This document shows, one piece after another, positions 48,850-57,535 of a DNA stretch of 64,000 nt. Numbering within the stretch: position 1 is the stretch's first letter; each line of letters opens with the position of its first letter. The position numbers were made by a program, and so were the translations under genes. The notes beneath the pieces were generated by a model, which had not been told where the DNA came from, made no database searches, and worked only from the letters and a program-made list of their open reading frames with translations. Origin of the DNA: Cellulomonas alba (lineage in GTDB: Bacteria > Actinomycetota > Actinomycetes > Actinomycetales > Cellulomonadaceae); contig NZ_JAUCGQ010000001.1 in assembly GCF_030362835.1 (NCBI RefSeq), positions 620,001 to 684,000 on the forward strand. Direction: 5' to 3'.

Positions 48850-49457
48850 CCACGACGGCGGGCGCCCGCTCCGCCGCCGTCCACCACGAGCCGTTCACCT
48901 GGGCGGTCGTCACGGGGTTCCTCGACGACGAGCTGGCGCACCGGCTCGCCGCCGAGTTCCCCACGGAGGGCTTCCGCGTCGCCGGGACGAGCGCGAAGCT
49001 CTTCTCGGTCCGCTCGCTCGTCGTCGCGGGGACCGTGCACTCCTCGACGGCGACGCTCTCGCCGGCGTGGCGGGACCTCGCGTCGTGGCTCGCCTCACCG
49101 GAGCACCGGCGCGCGTTCGGCGACCTGGTCGGGCTCGACCTGACGGGCCTGCGGATCGACGCGAGCCTGTGCCGGTACCCGCCCGGCTGCTCGCTCGCGC
49201 CGCACACGGACCGACCGGTGCGCCGGGCGACGCACGTCCTCTACCTCAACCCGCTGTGGCGGCCCGAGTGGGGTGGCGAGTTCCGCGTGCTGCGGTCGGA
49301 CGACGTCGACGACGTCATCGAGCGGGTGCTGCCCACCCTGGGCACGTCGGTCGCGATGGTGCGCTCCGACCGCTCGTGGCACGCGGTCGGCGAGGTCGCG
49401 GCCGGGGTTGCGGTCGAGAGGAGGTCGGTGCTGGTCCACGCCTCCTGGCCCGAGTGA
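48846..49457 (+). CDS. 2-oxoglutarate/Fe(II)-dependent dioxygenase
   Basis: A 203-residue double-stranded beta-helix oxygenase of the prolyl-4-hydroxylase-like type. The iron facial triad is His120-x-Asp122 in LAPHTDRPVRRATHVLYLNPLWRPEWGGEFRVLR and His179 in VRSDRSWHAVGEV. The 2OG-binding Arg is Arg192/193 in ERRSVLVHASW. GGEFRVL and the Asn in YLNPLW are typical of enzymes that hydroxylate peptide substrates, including Pro, Asp and His side chains. GTG 48846 overlaps the stop of the repeat protein (GTGA), so the two products are made in step. The obvious candidate substrate is the PDHSE repeat. Confidence 0.9.
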   Translation: MTTTAGARSAAVHHEPFTWAVVTGFLDDELAHRLAAEFPTEGFRVAGTSAKLFSVRSLVVAGTVHSSTATLSPAWRDLASWLASPEHRRAFGDLVGLDLTGLRIDASLCRYPPGCSLAPHTDRPVRRATHVLYLNPLWRPEWGGEFRVLRSDDVDDVIERVLPTLGTSVAMVRSDRSWHAVGEVAAGVAVERRSVLVHASWPE

Positions 49458-49508
49458 CGCTGGCGGAGATCGGTCCCCGTCGGCCGCGCGAGCGTGTGCG
49501 GACGGCGG

Positions 49509-50291
49509 TCAGTCCCGGTCGGCCTGCGCGAGCCGTGCGGCGACCCGCCGGGCGACGGTGCGCCGGTCGGACGAGCTCTCGCCCAGCGGCCCGTCGAGCA
49601 CGGACTCGACGGCCTCGCGCACGCGGGAGCGCCCGTCGGCCGAGAGGTGGTGGAGGGCACGCTCCGCGGCGACGAGCGCGTGGTACTGCTCGAACGCCGA
49701 GCGGCTGTGCGCGATCGCGTCCACGAGCACGTCGGCGGTCGCGAGCCGCGGGCTGCGCTCGATCAGGGCGAGCGCGAAGATCCGGTTCCCGTCGGTGCCG
49801 GTGTCGAAGATGCCCTCGACGTCGGCGGGCTCGAGCCGCTCGGTGTCGAGGTCGCGCGCGTCGCGCAGCACCTGCTCCATGCGCGACGTGCGGCCCCAGC
49901 CGGGCGGCTCGGTCGCGCGCAGGCGCTCGTACCGTGAGCCGACGAGGCCGGCCGCCATCAGCAGGCTCTGCGCGTGGTTCTCGAGCTGCTCGGCCCGGCC
50001 GACCTCGCCGGACGCGCGCGCCTGCTCCGCCTCCTGCCGCACGTCGGCGGCCTGCCGGAGCAGCTCGAGCCGCACGCCGGCGACCTCGAACGCCCGCACC
50101 CGGTTGCCGAACACCGCGAGGCCGAGCACGACGGCACCGGCCGTCACCAGCGCCGCCGAACCCACCTCGTTGTCGGTGGCGAACACCGCGACGCCACCCG
50201 CCGCGAGCGTGACGAGCCCGATGACGACGCCGACCGTCCGGGCGGCCCGGCCCAGCACCGGCGCCACGACATCGGTCGGCTCGTCCACCAT
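49509..50291 (-). CDS. Membrane-anchored hypothetical protein
   Basis: A 260-residue protein with two membrane helices (about 18-38 and 45-63) and a helical cytosolic part: LELLRQAADVRQEAEQARASGEVGRAEQLENHAQSLLMAAG is coiled coil, and the remaining 130 residues are charged and globular. TAGGGT (50304-50299, minus strand), seven bases before ATG 50291, supports this start over an upstream ATG at 50414. The gene is convergent with the oxygenase. No family is recognised. Confidence 0.72.
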   Translation of the reverse strand: MVDEPTDVVAPVLGRAARTVGVVIGLVTLAAGGVAVFATDNEVGSAALVTAGAVVLGLAVFGNRVRAFEVAGVRLELLRQAADVRQEAEQARASGEVGRAEQLENHAQSLLMAAGLVGSRYERLRATEPPGWGRTSRMEQVLRDARDLDTERLEPADVEGIFDTGTDGNRIFALALIERSPRLATADVLVDAIAHSRSAFEQYHALVAAERALHHLSADGRSRVREAVESVLDGPLGESSSDRRTVARRVAARLAQADRD

Positions 50292-50298
50292 GCGCGCC

Positions 50299-50304
50299 AC
50301 CCTA
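50299..50304 (-). promoter_or_regulatory. -10 element TAGGGT of the gene starting at 50291
   Basis: TAGGGT, seven bases, ATG. It fits the leaderless pattern seen elsewhere in the window. Confidence 0.45.
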
Positions 50305-50433
50305 GGGGCTGCCGACGTCGGCGCGCGGGGCCGTCGGCAGCGGTCGTCTCTCGGCACGCGTCCCGAGCGCCGCCCAGGCTCGCCCGAGAGCGCCTGCCGA
50401 GCTCGCCGGCCCACCCCCGACCGGAGGTCCCGC

Positions 50434-50467
50434 CTAACCTACGGTCCCGTAAGTTACTCTCCGGTAA
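50434..50467 (+). promoter_or_regulatory. Promoter and dyads in front of the acyl-CoA ligase gene
   Basis: TAACCT (50435-50440) could be the -10. TACGG-TC-CCGTA (50440-50451) is a perfect 5-bp dyad, and TTAC-TCTCCG-GTAA (50454-50467) a second one that includes the start codon. Such sites suit a TetR-type fatty-acid repressor. Confidence 0.45.
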
Positions 50468-52170
50468 TGAGCATCGACCGGCCGTGGCTGGCCTCGTACG
50501 CGCCGGGCGTCCCGCACGACGTCGACGTCCCCGACGAGCCCCTGACCGCGTCGCTCGACCGCGCCGCCGCGCGTCATCCGGCCCGCGTCGCCGTCGACTT
50601 CCTCGGCGCCACGAGCACGTACGCCGAGCTCGCGGACCAGGTGGCCCGCGGCGCGCGGGCGCTGCACGACCTGGGCGTCCGCCACGGCGACCGCGTCGCG
50701 ATCGCGCTGCCCAACTGCACGTCGCACGTCGTCGCCTTCCTCGCGGTGCTGCGCCTCGGCGCGGTCGTCGTCGAGCACAACCCGACCTACGGGGCGGCCG
50801 AGCTGCGGCACCAGCTCGCGGACAGCGGCGCAGGCGTCGCGGTGGTCTGGGAGAAGACGGCCGCCGCCGTGCTCGAGGCCGCGCCGGGCACCGCGCTGCG
50901 GACCGTCGTCGCCGTCGACCTGACGCGGGACCTCCCGCGCCGCTCCCGCGCCCTGCTGCGTCTCCCGCTGCCCGCCGCCCGGCGCGCCCGCGCCGCGATG
51001 CGCGCCACCGTCCCCGCGTCGCTCCCGCGGTGGCACCGGCTCGTCGCGGCCGCCACGCCCGTGCCCGAGGAGCACCCGCGACCGGTGGCGGACGACCTCG
51101 CGCTCGTGCAGTTCACCGGCGGCACCACCGGCACCCCGAAGGGCGCGGCGCTGCGGCACCGCAACCTCGTCGCGAACACGGTGCAGGGTCAGGCGTGGAC
51201 CGGCGCCGCCGAGGGCACCGAGACCGTCTACGCCGCGCTGCCGTTCTTCCACGCGTTCGGGCTGACGCTCTGCCTGCTCTACGGCCTGCGGATCGCCGCG
51301 ACGATCGTGCCGTTCCCGCGGTTCGACGTCGACCAGGTGCTCGCGGCGCAGCGCCGCCGGCCGGGCACGTTCCTGCCCGCGGTGCCGCCGATGCTCGACC
51401 GCCTGGCGGCCGCCGCGGAGGCGGACCCGCGCCACGACCTGAGCTCGTTCCGGTTCGCCTTCTCGGGCGGCATGGCGCTGCCCGCCGAGGTGGCGGCGCG
51501 CTGGGAGCGCGTGACGGGCGGCCTCGCGGTCGAGGGCTACGGCATGACGGAGACCGCTCCCGTCGTGCTCGGCGGACCGCTCTCGGCCGACCGCCGCCCC
51601 GGCGCGCTCGGGCTGCCGTTCCCCGGGACGGACGTCCGCGTCGTCGACCCGCAGGACCCGATGCGCGACGTGCCCGCCGGCGCGACCGGCGAGCTGCTCG
51701 TGCGCGGGCCGCAGGTGTTCGCCGGGTACTGGCAGCGCCCCGACGAGACCGCCGAGCAGCTGCTCGACGGTGGCTGGCTGCGCACCGGCGACCTCGTGCG
51801 GATCGACGAGCGGGGCTACGTCGTGCTCGTCGACCGGATCAAGGAGGTCATCGTCACGGGCGGCTTCAAGGTGTACCCCTCGCAGGTCGAGGACCAGCTG
51901 CGCGAGATGCCCGGCGTCCGCGACGTCGCGGTCGTGGGCGTCCCCGGCGGAGACCTCGGCGAGAAGGTCGTGGCCGCGGTGGTGCTCGACGACGGCGTCG
52001 ACTCCGCGCACGTCGACCTCGCGGCCGTGCGCGCGTGGTGCCAGCAGCGGATCGCGGGCTACGCGGTGCCGCGCGCGCTCGTGGTCGTGCCCGAGCTGCC
52101 GCGGTCGATCCTCGGCAAGATCCTGCGGCGCGCCGTCCGCGACGACGTGCTGGCGTCCGCGACCGCCTGA
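50467..52170 (+). CDS. Long-chain acyl-CoA synthetase / AMP-dependent ligase
   Basis: A 567-residue adenylate-forming enzyme of the FadD type. A3 motif VQFTGGTTGTPKGAALRH, A4 PFFHAFG, A5 VEGYGMTETAPVV, A7 GWLRTGDLVRIDERGYVVLVDRIKEVIVTGGFKVYPSQVE, and A10 PRSILGKILRR with the catalytic Lys. It activates a fatty or other carboxylic acid with ATP and CoA; substrate length cannot be told. ATG 50467 has no clear Shine-Dalgarno and lies just after a dyad-rich promoter. A 13-bp duplication at the stop codon is described separately. Confidence 0.92.
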   Translation: MSIDRPWLASYAPGVPHDVDVPDEPLTASLDRAAARHPARVAVDFLGATSTYAELADQVARGARALHDLGVRHGDRVAIALPNCTSHVVAFLAVLRLGAVVVEHNPTYGAAELRHQLADSGAGVAVVWEKTAAAVLEAAPGTALRTVVAVDLTRDLPRRSRALLRLPLPAARRARAAMRATVPASLPRWHRLVAAATPVPEEHPRPVADDLALVQFTGGTTGTPKGAALRHRNLVANTVQGQAWTGAAEGTETVYAALPFFHAFGLTLCLLYGLRIAATIVPFPRFDVDQVLAAQRRRPGTFLPAVPPMLDRLAAAAEADPRHDLSSFRFAFSGGMALPAEVAARWERVTGGLAVEGYGMTETAPVVLGGPLSADRRPGALGLPFPGTDVRVVDPQDPMRDVPAGATGELLVRGPQVFAGYWQRPDETAEQLLDGGWLRTGDLVRIDERGYVVLVDRIKEVIVTGGFKVYPSQVEDQLREMPGVRDVAVVGVPGGDLGEKVVAAVVLDDGVDSAHVDLAAVRAWCQQRIAGYAVPRALVVVPELPRSILGKILRRAVRDDVLASATA

Positions 52171-52183
52171 CGCGACCGCCTGA
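52158..52183. repeat. 13-bp perfect tandem duplication across the ligase stop codon
   Basis: CGCGACCGCCTGA occurs twice head to tail; the first copy ends with the stop TGA. The second copy lies outside the gene. It is a recent slippage-type duplication with no coding effect. Confidence 0.8.
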
Positions 52184-52209
52184 CGCCAACCGCGCGACGA
52201 CGCACGCCG

Positions 52210-54093
52210 TCAGCGGCTGCGCTCGAGCGCCTCGCGCAGATGAGCCAGCCGCGCGCGCAGCGCGGCCGGCACGCGGTCGCCGAACGTCGCGAAGAACTCC
52301 TCCGTCAGGTCGGCCTCGCGCAGCCACGAGTCGGGGTCGACGTCGAGCAGCTGCTCGAGCGCCCCCTCGGGCAGGTCGAGCCCGTCCACGTCGAGCGCAC
52401 CGGCTGCCGGCAGCAGGCCGACGGGGCTCACCACCGCGCCGGCGTCGGTGCGCAGCCCGCGGGCGCGGTCGAGCTGGTCGACCATCCACGCGAGCACGCG
52501 CGCGTTCTCGCCGAACCCCGGCCAGAGGAACCGGCCCTCGTCGTCCTTCCGGAACCAGTTCACGCCGAACACGAGCGGGCGCTTGTCCGGGTCGAGCGCC
52601 GCGCCCACGCGCAGCCAGTGCGCCCAGTGGTCCGCCATGTCGTACCCGCAGAACGGCAGCATCGCGAATGGGTCGCGGCGCAGCTCGCCGACCAGCCCCT
52701 CGGCCGCCGCGGTGCGCTCGGACGAGATCGTCGCGCCCATGAACACTCCGTGCTCCCAGCCTTGCGCCTGCGCGACGAGCGGCACGTTGGTCGCGCGCCG
52801 GCCGCCGAACACGATCGCGTCGAGCGGCACGCCCTCCGGGTCGTCCCAGCCGTCGGCGATCGTGGGGCACTGCGCCGCGGCGACCGTGAACCGCGAGTTG
52901 GGGTGCGCCGCGGGGCGGCCGTCCGCGGGCGTCCACGGCAGGCCCGTCCAGTCCGTCAGGTGCGCGGGCGGCTCGGGCGTCAGGCCCTCCCACCAGACGT
53001 CGCCCTCGGGCGTCAGCGCGACGTTGGTGAAGATCGTGTCGCGCGCCAAGGTCGCGATCGCCGCCGGGTTGGTCGTCACGCCGGTGCCCGGCGCCACGCC
53101 GAAGAAGCCCGCCTCGGGGTTGATCGCGCGCAGCGTGCCGTCGGGGCCGGGGCGCAGCCACGCGATGTCGTCGCCGATCGTCTCGACGCGCCACCCGGGC
53201 AGCGTCGGCTGCAGCATCGCGAGGTTCGTCTTGCCGCACGCCGACGGGAACGCGGCCGCGAGGTGGTAGCGGCGACCCTGCGGCGACGTGACGCGGATCA
53301 GCAGCATGTGCTCCGCGAGCCAGCCCTCGTCACGGCCCATCACCGACGCGATGCGCAGCGCGAAGCACTTCTTGCCGAGCAGCGCGTTGCCGCCGTAACC
53401 CGAGCCGAACGACCAGATCTCGCGGGTCTCGGGGAAGTGCGAGACGTACTTCGTCTCGTTGCACGGCCACGCGACGTCCGGGCGGCGCTCCCCCGCCGCG
53501 TCGACGAGCGGCGCGCCGACCGAGTGCACCGCCGGCACCCACGGGGCACCCGACTCGACGAGGTCGAGCACCACGCGCGACACCCGCGTCATGACGCCCA
53601 TGCTCACGACGACGTACGGAGAGTCCGTCACCTCCACGCCGAGCTGCGAGAGCGGGCCGCCGACCGGGCCCATCGAGAACGGCACCACGTACATCGTGCG
53701 GCCGCGCATGCTGCCCGCGAAGACGGTGTCGAGCTCGCGACGCATCGCGTCCGGCTCGACCCAGTTGTTCGTCGGGCCCGCGTCGGCGCGGTCGCGCGAG
53801 CAGATGAAGGTGCGCGCCTCGACGCGCGCCACGTCGGCGGGGTCCGACCGCGCCAGGTACGAGCCCGGCCGCAGTGCGGGGTCGAGGGGCAGCAGCGTCC
53901 CGGCGTCGACCATGCGGGCGACGAGCGCCCGGCGCTGCTCGTCGGAGCCGTCGCACCACACGACGTCGGCGGGCTCGGTGAGCGCGGCGACCGCCTCGAC
54001 CCATGCGTGCACGTCGCCGGTCGCGGCGATGTGCGTGACGTCGGCGAGCGTGGTACGGGCGGCGGTCGTGGGCCGGTCGGCCAGAGTGGTCAT
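52210..54093 (-). CDS. pckG: Phosphoenolpyruvate carboxykinase (GTP)
   Basis: A 627-residue GTP-dependent PEPCK, full length for the family. The nucleotide P-loop [13 protein letters not shown] (281-293) contains the reactive Cys286. [12 protein letters not shown] is kinase-2 with the metal-binding Asp308-Asp309. [19 protein letters not shown] is near the PEP site, and [36 protein letters not shown] and [25 protein letters not shown] are signature stretches. It makes PEP from oxaloacetate, the entry step of gluconeogenesis. ATG 54093 with GAGGGAG upstream is chosen over a longer frame that crosses the promoter. It is divergent from the regulator at 54224. Confidence 0.98.
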   Translation of the reverse strand: MTTLADRPTTAARTTLADVTHIAATGDVHAWVEAVAALTEPADVVWCDGSDEQRRALVARMVDAGTLLPLDPALRPGSYLARSDPADVARVEARTFICSRDRADAGPTNNWVEPDAMRRELDTVFAGSMRGRTMYVVPFSMGPVGGPLSQLGVEVTDSPYVVVSMGVMTRVSRVVLDLVESGAPWVPAVHSVGAPLVDAAGERRPDVAWPCNETKYVSHFPETREIWSFGSGYGGNALLGKKCFALRIASVMGRDEGWLAEHMLLIRVTSPQGRRYHLAAAFPSACGKTNLAMLQPTLPGWRVETIGDDIAWLRPGPDGTLRAINPEAGFFGVAPGTGVTTNPAAIATLARDTIFTNVALTPEGDVWWEGLTPEPPAHLTDWTGLPWTPADGRPAAHPNSRFTVAAAQCPTIADGWDDPEGVPLDAIVFGGRRATNVPLVAQAQGWEHGVFMGATISSERTAAAEGLVGELRRDPFAMLPFCGYDMADHWAHWLRVGAALDPDKRPLVFGVNWFRKDDEGRFLWPGFGENARVLAWMVDQLDRARGLRTDAGAVVSPVGLLPAAGALDVDGLDLPEGALEQLLDVDPDSWLREADLTEEFFATFGDRVPAALRARLAHLREALERSR

Positions 54094-54139
54094 GACGGGT
54101 TCTCCCTCGTGGCGCGGGCCCTGTGCCGGACCGCGCTCC

Positions 54140-54206
54140 TTTGACATCGTCTCGTCAACTCGACACGCCTTGCTGAGCGGCACGCGTGTCAAAGAACGCA
54201 GTTCTT
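54140..54206. promoter_or_regulatory. Divergent operator/promoter of pckG and its regulator
   Basis: The 130-bp spacer has nested dyads: TTTGACA (54140-54146) with TGTCAAA (54187-54193), GACACG with CGTGTC inside it, and a perfect AAGAAC-GCA-GTTCTT (54192-54206). TTGACA hexamers face both ways. TATCGT (54211-54216), seven bases before ATG 54224, is a leaderless -10 for the regulator. The symmetrical sites suggest the regulator controls both genes. Confidence 0.6.
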
Positions 54207-54223
54207 GACGTATCGTCATGTCC

Positions 54224-55717
54224 ATGGCGGCTCAGGACAGTGCGCGCGACGACGCGGGCGCCCCGCACGACTCGCTCACGCTCGGCCGCCGGGTCCGGCA
54301 CCTGCGGACGGGCCGCGGGCTGACGCTCGAGGCCCTCGGCCACCGCGTCGGAGTCACGCCCAGCCTGCTCTCGCTCGTCGAGAACGGCCGCCGGGAGCCC
54401 CGCCTCGCCCTGCTGCGCGGCCTCGCGGACGCCCTCGACGTCACCGTCGCCGACCTGCTCGACACCGAGCCGCCGTCGCGCCGGGCCGCCCTGGAGATCG
54501 CGCTCGACCGCGCGCAGCGGTTCGCCGGCTTCGAGCGCCTCGCGCTGCCGACCGTGCGCCCCGGCCGCCAGCTGCCCCTGCCGGTGCTCGAGCAGCTCGT
54601 GGGCCTCCACGAGGAGCTGCAGCGCCGCGACGTCGAGGCGGTCGCGACGCCCGAGGAGGCGCGCCGCGCCAACACCCAGATCCGGCTCGAACGCCAGGCG
54701 CGCGACAACTACCTCCCGGAGATCGAGCGGGTCGCGGAGCAGCTCGCACGCAAGGCCGGCTACACGGGCGGCGCCCTCACCCACCGCGCGGTCTCGCGCA
54801 TGGCCGAGCAGCTCGGCTTCACGATCATCCACGTCGACGACCTGCCGTCCTCGACGCGCACCGTCACCGACCTGGCCCACGGCCGCATCTACCTGCCGCC
54901 GGCCTCGACCCCCGGCGGCCACGGGCTGCGCTCGCTCGCGCTGCAGGCGATCGCGCACCGCGTGCTCGGCCACGAACGGCCGACGTCGTACGAGGACTTC
55001 CTGCGCCAGCGCATGGAGATCACGTACTTCGCGTCGTGCGCGCTCATGCCCGAGCAGGCCGTCGTCGCGCACCTCCAGCAGCACAAGAAGTCCAAGGACC
55101 TCGCGATCGAGGACCTGCGCGACGCGTTCGGCGTCACGCACGAGGCGGCCGCGCAGCGGTTCACCTCGCTGGCGACGCACCACCTCGCCATCCCGGTGCA
55201 CTTCGTCCGCATCAACGGCGACGGCGCCATCTACCGGGCGTACGCCAACGACGGGCTGCCGCTGCCGACCGACGTCACGGGTGCGATCGAGGGCCAGCTC
55301 GTGTGCCGGCACTGGGGCGTGCGCCGCGCGCTGACAAGCCGCGACCGGTCGGTCGAGTCGTACCAGTACACCGACACCCCGGCCGGCACGTTCTGGTGCT
55401 CGACGCAGACGGGGACGACGTCGACCGGGCAGATGTCCCTCGCGCTCGGCGTGCCCTTCGCCTCCGCGCAGTGGTTCCGGGGCCGCGACACGACCGTGCG
55501 CCACAGCTCGACCTGCCCCGACGAGGCGTGCTGCCGGCGCCCCCCGGCCGCCGCGGCGGACCGCTGGCGCGACGCGTCCTGGCCGAGCGCGCGCATCCAC
55601 CAGCAGGTGTTCACCGCGCTGCCGACCGGCGCGTTCCCCGGCGTCGACGCGCGCGAGGTCTACGCGTTCCTCGACCGGCACGCGCCGCGCGACCCCGGCA
55701 CGTCGGACCAGCCGTGA
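54224..55717 (+). CDS. RamB/ScfR-like XRE regulator (HTH + ImmA/IrrE domain)
   Basis: A 497-residue regulator. An XRE helix-turn-helix comes first ([62 protein letters not shown]), then a long alpha-helical region. An IrrE/ImmA-like domain ([16 protein letters not shown], where the HExxH metal motif is degenerate: IAHRV) follows. The C-terminal short-chain fatty acyl regulator domain contains four Cys ([11 protein letters not shown]). RamB homologues control acetate, glyoxylate and gluconeogenic genes in actinobacteria. Head-to-head placement with pckG fits. I take ATG 54224, seven bases after TATCGT; ATG 54218 is in frame. Confidence 0.9.
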   Translation: MAAQDSARDDAGAPHDSLTLGRRVRHLRTGRGLTLEALGHRVGVTPSLLSLVENGRREPRLALLRGLADALDVTVADLLDTEPPSRRAALEIALDRAQRFAGFERLALPTVRPGRQLPLPVLEQLVGLHEELQRRDVEAVATPEEARRANTQIRLERQARDNYLPEIERVAEQLARKAGYTGGALTHRAVSRMAEQLGFTIIHVDDLPSSTRTVTDLAHGRIYLPPASTPGGHGLRSLALQAIAHRVLGHERPTSYEDFLRQRMEITYFASCALMPEQAVVAHLQQHKKSKDLAIEDLRDAFGVTHEAAAQRFTSLATHHLAIPVHFVRINGDGAIYRAYANDGLPLPTDVTGAIEGQLVCRHWGVRRALTSRDRSVESYQYTDTPAGTFWCSTQTGTTSTGQMSLALGVPFASAQWFRGRDTTVRHSSTCPDEACCRRPPAAAADRWRDASWPSARIHQQVFTALPTGAFPGVDAREVYAFLDRHAPRDPGTSDQP

Positions 55718-55847
55718 CCGCACCGCCGCGTCGCGCCGGACGAGGCGCCGCCGGGCCGCGGACCCGCGCCGGTGAACCGAGCCGGACGCTGTGCCGTGGT
55801 CGGGGCGGACCGCGCTCCGTCGCGCGGCGGGCGACCGGGAGGCGCGG

Positions 55848-56309
55848 ATGACCACGCTGCACTTCGTCAGGACGACGACCGCCACGCCGCAGCAGCTCGT
55901 GGCCGCGCTGACCGACTTCGGCCCGGGCCGCCGCGAGCTCTTCCCGAACAGCCACGACGACGCGCTCGTCGTGCACGAGCGCGGGCCGACCTCGGCGGAC
56001 GTGACCGAGGGCGGCAGCGGCGTGTGGGAGCGGCTGCGCTACGACTGGTCCGACCCCGGCCGCGTCGTCATGACGACGACCGACTCGAACGTGTGGGGCG
56101 GCCGGTCGAGCCACACGTACTCGTTCACGCCCCTGCCCGACGGCGGCACCCGGCTGGACGCGGTGGTGGTGCGCGAGGGCAAGAACCTGCGGGGACGCCT
56201 GCTCGGCGCGGTCGTGGCCACGCTCGGGCGGCGCCTGCTCGAACGGTCGCTCGACACGACGGTCCGGGCGGTCGAGGCGCGCGCCGCCGGACCGGGCACG
56301 ACCCGCTGA
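55848..56309 (+). CDS. SRPBCC-family protein
   Basis: A 153-residue START/Bet v1-like protein. TLHFVRTTTATPQQLVAALTDFGPGRRELFPNS at the N-terminus, GVWERLRYDWSDPGRVVMTTTDSNVWGGRSSHTYSFTPLPDGGTRLDAVVVREGKNLRG in the middle, and a long C-terminal helix. The fold forms a hydrophobic pocket for lipids or polyketides; the ligand is unknown. ATG 55848 has GGGAGG 6 nt upstream, and the frame upstream of it is low-complexity. It is convergent with the gene ending at 56350. Confidence 0.85.
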   Translation: MTTLHFVRTTTATPQQLVAALTDFGPGRRELFPNSHDDALVVHERGPTSADVTEGGSGVWERLRYDWSDPGRVVMTTTDSNVWGGRSSHTYSFTPLPDGGTRLDAVVVREGKNLRGRLLGAVVATLGRRLLERSLDTTVRAVEARAAGPGTTR

Positions 56310-56341
56310 CGACCGATGCTCGGCGCCGGTCGTCAGCGGGT
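56301..56341. terminator. Bidirectional terminator, perfect 15-bp stem
   Basis: ACCCGCTGACGACCG (56301-56315) pairs exactly with CGGTCGTCAGCGGGT (56327-56341) across an 11-nt loop. The left arm contains the stop codon of the SRPBCC gene; the convergent gene ends 9 bp after the right arm. There is no U tract. Confidence 0.75.
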
Positions 56342-56349
56342 CCGCCGGA

Positions 56350-56868
56350 TCAGCAGGAGCCGCCCGACCAGGCCACCTCGACCGGCGACCCGACGTCGGA
56401 CGGGCTCGACCCGCTCGTGACGATGTCCAGCCGGGCTCCCGACGCGATCTGCGCCGCGCCGAGCGTGAACCGCAGGCCGCCGTCGACCTTCGCGAGCGCG
56501 ATGTCGCACGCCGCTCCGGGGGCGCCGGCGTGGCGCGCGCTCCCCTCGTCCTGCGTGAACCCGGGGACGTAGCGCACGTCGGCGTCGACGCCCTTGGCCG
56601 CGAGCGCGTGCTCGAGCCCGGACGCGTCCGACAGGTCGTGGACGGTCACGACGACGTCGCCGTCGGGCTGGGACTCGACCGCGAACGCGGCGGCCGGCCC
56701 GGCGACGCTCGTGCCGAGCGCGAGGGCGACCGCGGTCGCGCCCGTGGCGGCGACCCCGCCCGCGACGAGGGCGACGGTGCGCCGCGCGGGGCGGACGCGG
56801 GTGCGGCGGCCGGCCACGTGGTGACGCAGCTCGCCGAGCAGGGACTGCTCGAAGGTGTCGAGGCTCAT
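56350..56868 (-). CDS. Single-pass membrane protein coupled to the ECF sigma gene
   Basis: A 172-residue protein. The N-terminal 28 residues (SLDTFEQSLLGELRHHVAGR) are cytosolic and amphipathic, followed by one membrane helix (about 31-53). An extracytoplasmic domain follows (DGDVVVTVHDLSDASGLEHALAAKGVDADVRYVPG) with two Cys (CDIALAKVDGG and C-terminal GGSC). It overlaps the sigma gene stop by 4 bp (ATGA). The position and topology suggest an anti-sigma or sigma-modulating protein, although no zinc-binding HxxxCxxC anti-sigma motif is present. Confidence 0.8.
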   Translation of the reverse strand: MSLDTFEQSLLGELRHHVAGRRTRVRPARRTVALVAGGVAATGATAVALALGTSVAGPAAAFAVESQPDGDVVVTVHDLSDASGLEHALAAKGVDADVRYVPGFTQDEGSARHAGAPGAACDIALAKVDGGLRFTLGAAQIASGARLDIVTSGSSPSDVGSPVEVAWSGGSC

Positions 56869-57440
56869 GAGAGGGCTCCAGGGACGAGGAGGGGCAGCTG
56901 GGCGTGGATCCGGCTGCGGCTGCGGTGCAGGCGGACGCGAGCGGTGCCGGGGCGCAGGCCCAGGACCGCGGCGGCTTCGGTGACGGAGAGCCCGTCGACG
57001 CCGACGAGCTCCATGAGCGCCCGGTCCCGCGGGGGCAGGGCCGCGAGCGCGGTGTAGACCCGGCGGGCGTCCGCCTCGGCGTCGATGCGCTCCTCGATGC
57101 GGGCGAGCGAGTCGGGGTCGAGCAGGCGCCGGCCGGAGATCCGCCGGACCGCGGCGCGCTCGCGCGACTGCCGGCGGAACTCGGCGGAGACGACGTTGCG
57201 TGCGACGCCGGCGAGCCACGCCGCCGGCACGCCGCGGTCCGGCCGGTACTGCCCGGCGCAGTCGACCGCGGCGAGGAACACCTCGGCCGTCAGGTCGGCG
57301 GCGAGATGGGGGTCGGCGACGCGGCGGGCGACGAGCCGCTGCACCGTGGCGAGGTGCTCGCGGTAGAAGTCCTCGAACGCGTCGGGGTCGGTGGCGATCC
57401 GCCCGACGTCGGGGTGCGGTCCAGTGGTCATGTCTCTCAT
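56865..57440 (-). CDS. ECF-type RNA polymerase sigma factor
   Basis: A 191-residue sigma-70 family protein. Region 2 (FYREHLATVQRLVARRVADPHLAADLTAEVFLAAVDCAGQYRPDRGVPAAWLAGVARNVVSAEFRRQSRERA) and region 4 (YTALAALPPRDRALMELVGVDGLSVTEAAAVLGLRPGTARVRLHRSRSRI) are complete. It directs RNA polymerase to alternative promoters, held in check by an anti-sigma, probably the coupled membrane protein. Two in-frame starts (57440 and 57431) are possible; neither has a strong Shine-Dalgarno. TAACGT stands about 17 nt before the first ATG. Confidence 0.92.
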   Translation of the reverse strand: MRDMTTGPHPDVGRIATDPDAFEDFYREHLATVQRLVARRVADPHLAADLTAEVFLAAVDCAGQYRPDRGVPAAWLAGVARNVVSAEFRRQSRERAAVRRISGRRLLDPDSLARIEERIDAEADARRVYTALAALPPRDRALMELVGVDGLSVTEAAAVLGLRPGTARVRLHRSRSRIHAQLPLLVPGALS

Positions 57441-57523
57441 TGGTCGCCCGAGCCGTCGACGTTACGGTCCCGCGCCGGTGTCCGAGCCGCGACCCCGACG
57501 CGCGGCGGGGCCAGCGAGGCACC

Positions 57524-57529
57524 TAGCGT
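57524..57529 (+). promoter_or_regulatory. -10 element TAGCGT of the LLM gene at 57536
   Basis: TAGCGT, six bases (GGGTGC), ATG. The same hexamer precedes the PAP2 and GT-C genes at the same distance. Confidence 0.5.
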
Positions 57530-57535
57530 GGGTGC

